A stretch of 64,000 bases of DNA. Source: Streptomyces hayashii (GTDB lineage: Bacteria; Actinomycetota; Actinomycetes; Streptomycetales; Streptomycetaceae). The position numbers were made by a program, and so were the translations under genes. This document shows, piece after piece, positions 62,507 to 64,000 of this stretch; position 1 is the stretch's first letter, and each line of letters opens with the position of its first letter. The notes under the pieces are model-generated. The model ran no database searches and was not told the origin of the DNA. It worked only from the letters and a program-made list of their open reading frames with translations. The stretch lies in contig NZ_JAHHIU010000039.1 of the NCBI RefSeq assembly GCF_024539815.1, positions 124,001 through 188,000 of the forward strand, given 5' to 3'.

Positions 62507-63678
62507 GAACGGCCGTCCTGTTCTCCGGACAGGGAGCCCAACGCCCTCACCTTGGCAAGGACCTCTACCGCAGCCACCAGGTGTGCCGCGACGTCTACGA
62601 CGAGGCATCCACCGAGCTGGGCTACGACGTGATCACGGCCGGGGAGCGGATGCAGGATTCGGCCGGCAGGCACGAGATCGTCCAGCCGCTGCTTGTCACC
62701 TACGGCATGGCAGCCTGGGCGGCGGCCCAGGAACGCGGCGTCGAGGCCTGCGTCATGGCCGGTCACAGCCTGGGGGAGATCGCCGCGCTCGCTTGTGCAG
62801 GCGCGCTGTCCCGGGCCGACGCGGTGCGCCTGGCCCGGCTGCGCGGCAGCTGGATGAGCGAGTGTCCTGCGGGAGACGCCTGGGTGGTCTTCGGCACGCC
62901 AGCACACCGCGTGCTCGAGATCTGCGAGCACTCACCGACCGGAGAGGTGTGGCTGGCGAACCGAAACCTGCCGGAGCAGACCGTCCTCAGCGGCTCCACC
63001 GCCGGGCTGGAGGCAGTACGGCGGCCGCTCGAGGAGATCGGCGCCACCGTCAAAGCCTTGGACATCGGCGTCCCGGTCCACTGCCCGCTCGACTCCCTTG
63101 CCGCGGAGCGGATGCGCGAAGCCGCCATCGGCCTGGAGGTGACCACCCCGCAGGTCCCGGTGCTCTCCACCCTCACCGGTGAGCAGCTCGGCACGCCTGA
63201 CCTGATCCGCCGCAACCTCTCGGCAGCGCTGACCGATTGCGTCGACTGGGTCACCGTGATGGACCGGATACGCGACCACCGGCCGGACGCAATCCTGGAA
63301 TGCGGCCCCAAAACCGTGCTGCGCGATCTCGCGCGCGCTCTCTGGCCCGGTGTACGCGCACACGCTCTCACCGCCCCCCAGAGGATGGTACTGACCGCCC
63401 GGCCCGGCGACGACCGGCCGCTGCGGGACGGTGTCCTTAGAGCCCTGCGCCTTGTGGCCGGGACACCCAGGCTGGACCAGTCACAGGGCAGCCGGCAGCA
63501 GACCCAGCGCGCCTACCAGCAGCTGCGGGACGCGCTGGACTCGCTCGACACGAAGGCTTCGGGCATTGACGCCGATGCCGCCGACATCGAGCGAGTGACA
63601 GCGCTGCTCCACGAAGCCCTCGCAGGAAAGGGCTTCGACGAGACCCAGATAGCCACAATCGTCGGAGGTGTGTCGTGA
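62503..63678 (+). CDS. Free-standing acyltransferase (trans-AT)
   Basis: A 391-residue discrete acyltransferase. It begins TAVLFSGQGAQRPHLGKDL, has the nucleophile in AGHSLGEIAALACAGALS (Ser ~89), and PVHCPLDSLAAERM with the catalytic His (~193), then VLECGPKTVL-like ILECGPKTVLRDL. All expected catalytic features are present, in contrast to the degenerate AT in the 43458 PKS. FabD-like trans-ATs usually load malonyl; the specificity here is not certain. The last ~60 residues (IERVTALLHEALAGKGFDE) go beyond the usual AT and may be a docking helix. ATGA overlap with the upstream PKS and GTGA overlap with the next gene place it squarely in the operon, so it is probably the extender-unit loader for the PKS proteins encoded here. 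Confidence 0.9.
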   Translation: MRTAVLFSGQGAQRPHLGKDLYRSHQVCRDVYDEASTELGYDVITAGERMQDSAGRHEIVQPLLVTYGMAAWAAAQERGVEACVMAGHSLGEIAALACAGALSRADAVRLARLRGSWMSECPAGDAWVVFGTPAHRVLEICEHSPTGEVWLANRNLPEQTVLSGSTAGLEAVRRPLEEIGATVKALDIGVPVHCPLDSLAAERMREAAIGLEVTTPQVPVLSTLTGEQLGTPDLIRRNLSAALTDCVDWVTVMDRIRDHRPDAILECGPKTVLRDLARALWPGVRAHALTAPQRMVLTARPGDDRPLRDGVLRALRLVAGTPRLDQSQGSRQQTQRAYQQLRDALDSLDTKASGIDADAADIERVTALLHEALAGKGFDETQIATIVGGVS

Positions 63679-64000
63679 CAGATGCGCGGGGCCGCATCGG
63701 CTCGCTGGCTCCCCTCTCGGGCCGCTGGCCGCTCTCCCTTGCACAGGAGCAACTGCTCTTCGTCCGAGAGGTGAGCGAGGCCGACAACGGCTATCTGTTC
63801 CCAGTGAACGTTCGGCTACGGGGCCGACTGGATGTGGCCGCCCTGATGCAGGCAGTCCAGCAGCTGGTACAGCGCCACGCGGTGCTGCGCAGCAGGGTGG
63901 TCCAGGTGGAGGGGGCGTTTTTTCAGGAGGCGTCCGCCGAGCCGTTCACCCTGACAGTGGAGGACCTGCGGCACCTTCAGGCCCAAAGCGCGCTGGAGGC
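63675..64000 (+). CDS. NRPS condensation-domain protein, cut by window end
   Basis: The GTG at 63675 overlaps the AT stop. The 108 visible residues are the start of a condensation domain: PLSLAQEQLLFVREVS (C1 motif), a strand region (LFPVNVRLRGRLDVAAL) and LVQRHAVLRSRVVQVEGAFF (C2 motif). The catalytic HHxxxDG lies beyond the window, so activity and any further domains cannot be judged. It shows the biosynthetic operon continues to the right. Confidence 0.85.
   Translation, partial: MTDARGRIGSLAPLSGRWPLSLAQEQLLFVREVSEADNGYLFPVNVRLRGRLDVAALMQAVQQLVQRHAVLRSRVVQVEGAFFQEASAEPFTLTVEDLRHLQAQSALE

Noticed and set aside
1..64000. CRISPR arrays, tRNA or rRNA genes, telomere palindromes
   Set aside because: Read for regularly spaced repeats, cloverleaf-like segments and terminal palindrome clusters; none found.

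Overview
The window reads as actinobacterial, most likely Streptomyces: GC-rich coding sequence with strong third-position GC, frequent GTG starts, ATGA/GTGA stop-start overlaps, and several families I associate with Streptomyces accessory or chromosome-arm DNA (DUF6083, small Xre regulators, secreted RHS and LamG proteins, helicase-associated-domain helicases). Degenerate transposase pieces and decayed gene fragments support an accessory, rearranging region. I see no tRNA, rRNA, CRISPR array or telomere end. All identifications come from reading motifs; no database search was possible.

Region 1 (1-4.8 kb): a leftward Cys/His-rich protein running off the left edge diverges from a small Xre-type regulator. 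The gap between them holds two palindromes that look like an operator. Then come a DUF6083 protein, a small unknown protein and a UvrD/Rep-like helicase in tight succession, then an IS481-type transposase remnant.

Region 2 (4.9-16.7 kb): a polymorphic toxin locus. A 2,207-residue secreted RHS protein (minus strand) ends in a toxin tip with PD-(D/E)XK-like nuclease motifs, followed by a small probable immunity gene. Both are visibly lower in GC than the RHS body. Divergent from it is a secreted LamG/FG-GAP-repeat protein ending in a strong hairpin terminator.

Region 3 (16.7-37.8 kb): a gene island bracketed by two diverged copies of one composite block (17.05-18.20 kb and 36.75-37.26 kb). Inside are a tightly coupled two-gene unit (731-residue unknown protein plus 1,976-residue P-loop ATPase), an IS5 remnant, an OLD-family ATPase/Toprim nuclease gene split by one in-frame TAG, SbcD and SbcC, and a superfamily 2 helicase with helicase-associated domains. 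This looks like a DNA-processing or anti-phage island. The coupled ATPase unit is the best candidate for an undescribed system. An Mrr-like membrane-anchored endonuclease gene is split across the two flanking copies.

Region 4 (38.3-64.0 kb): a biosynthetic cluster that continues past the right edge. The order is MFS exporter; NRPS T-C-A-T; PKS KS-(dead AT)-KR-DH-T; LanB-like protein; stand-alone C domain; FAD oxidoreductase; A-T; type II thioesterase; KS-T; KS-(defective KR)-T; free-standing AT; start of another C-domain protein. Genes from 40,064 on run in one direction with 4-base overlaps or gaps of a few bases. The only AT in the window with intact catalytic residues is the free-standing one, so the assembly line is probably loaded in trans. 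A LanB-type (aminoacyl-tRNA-dependent) protein inside such an operon is unusual.
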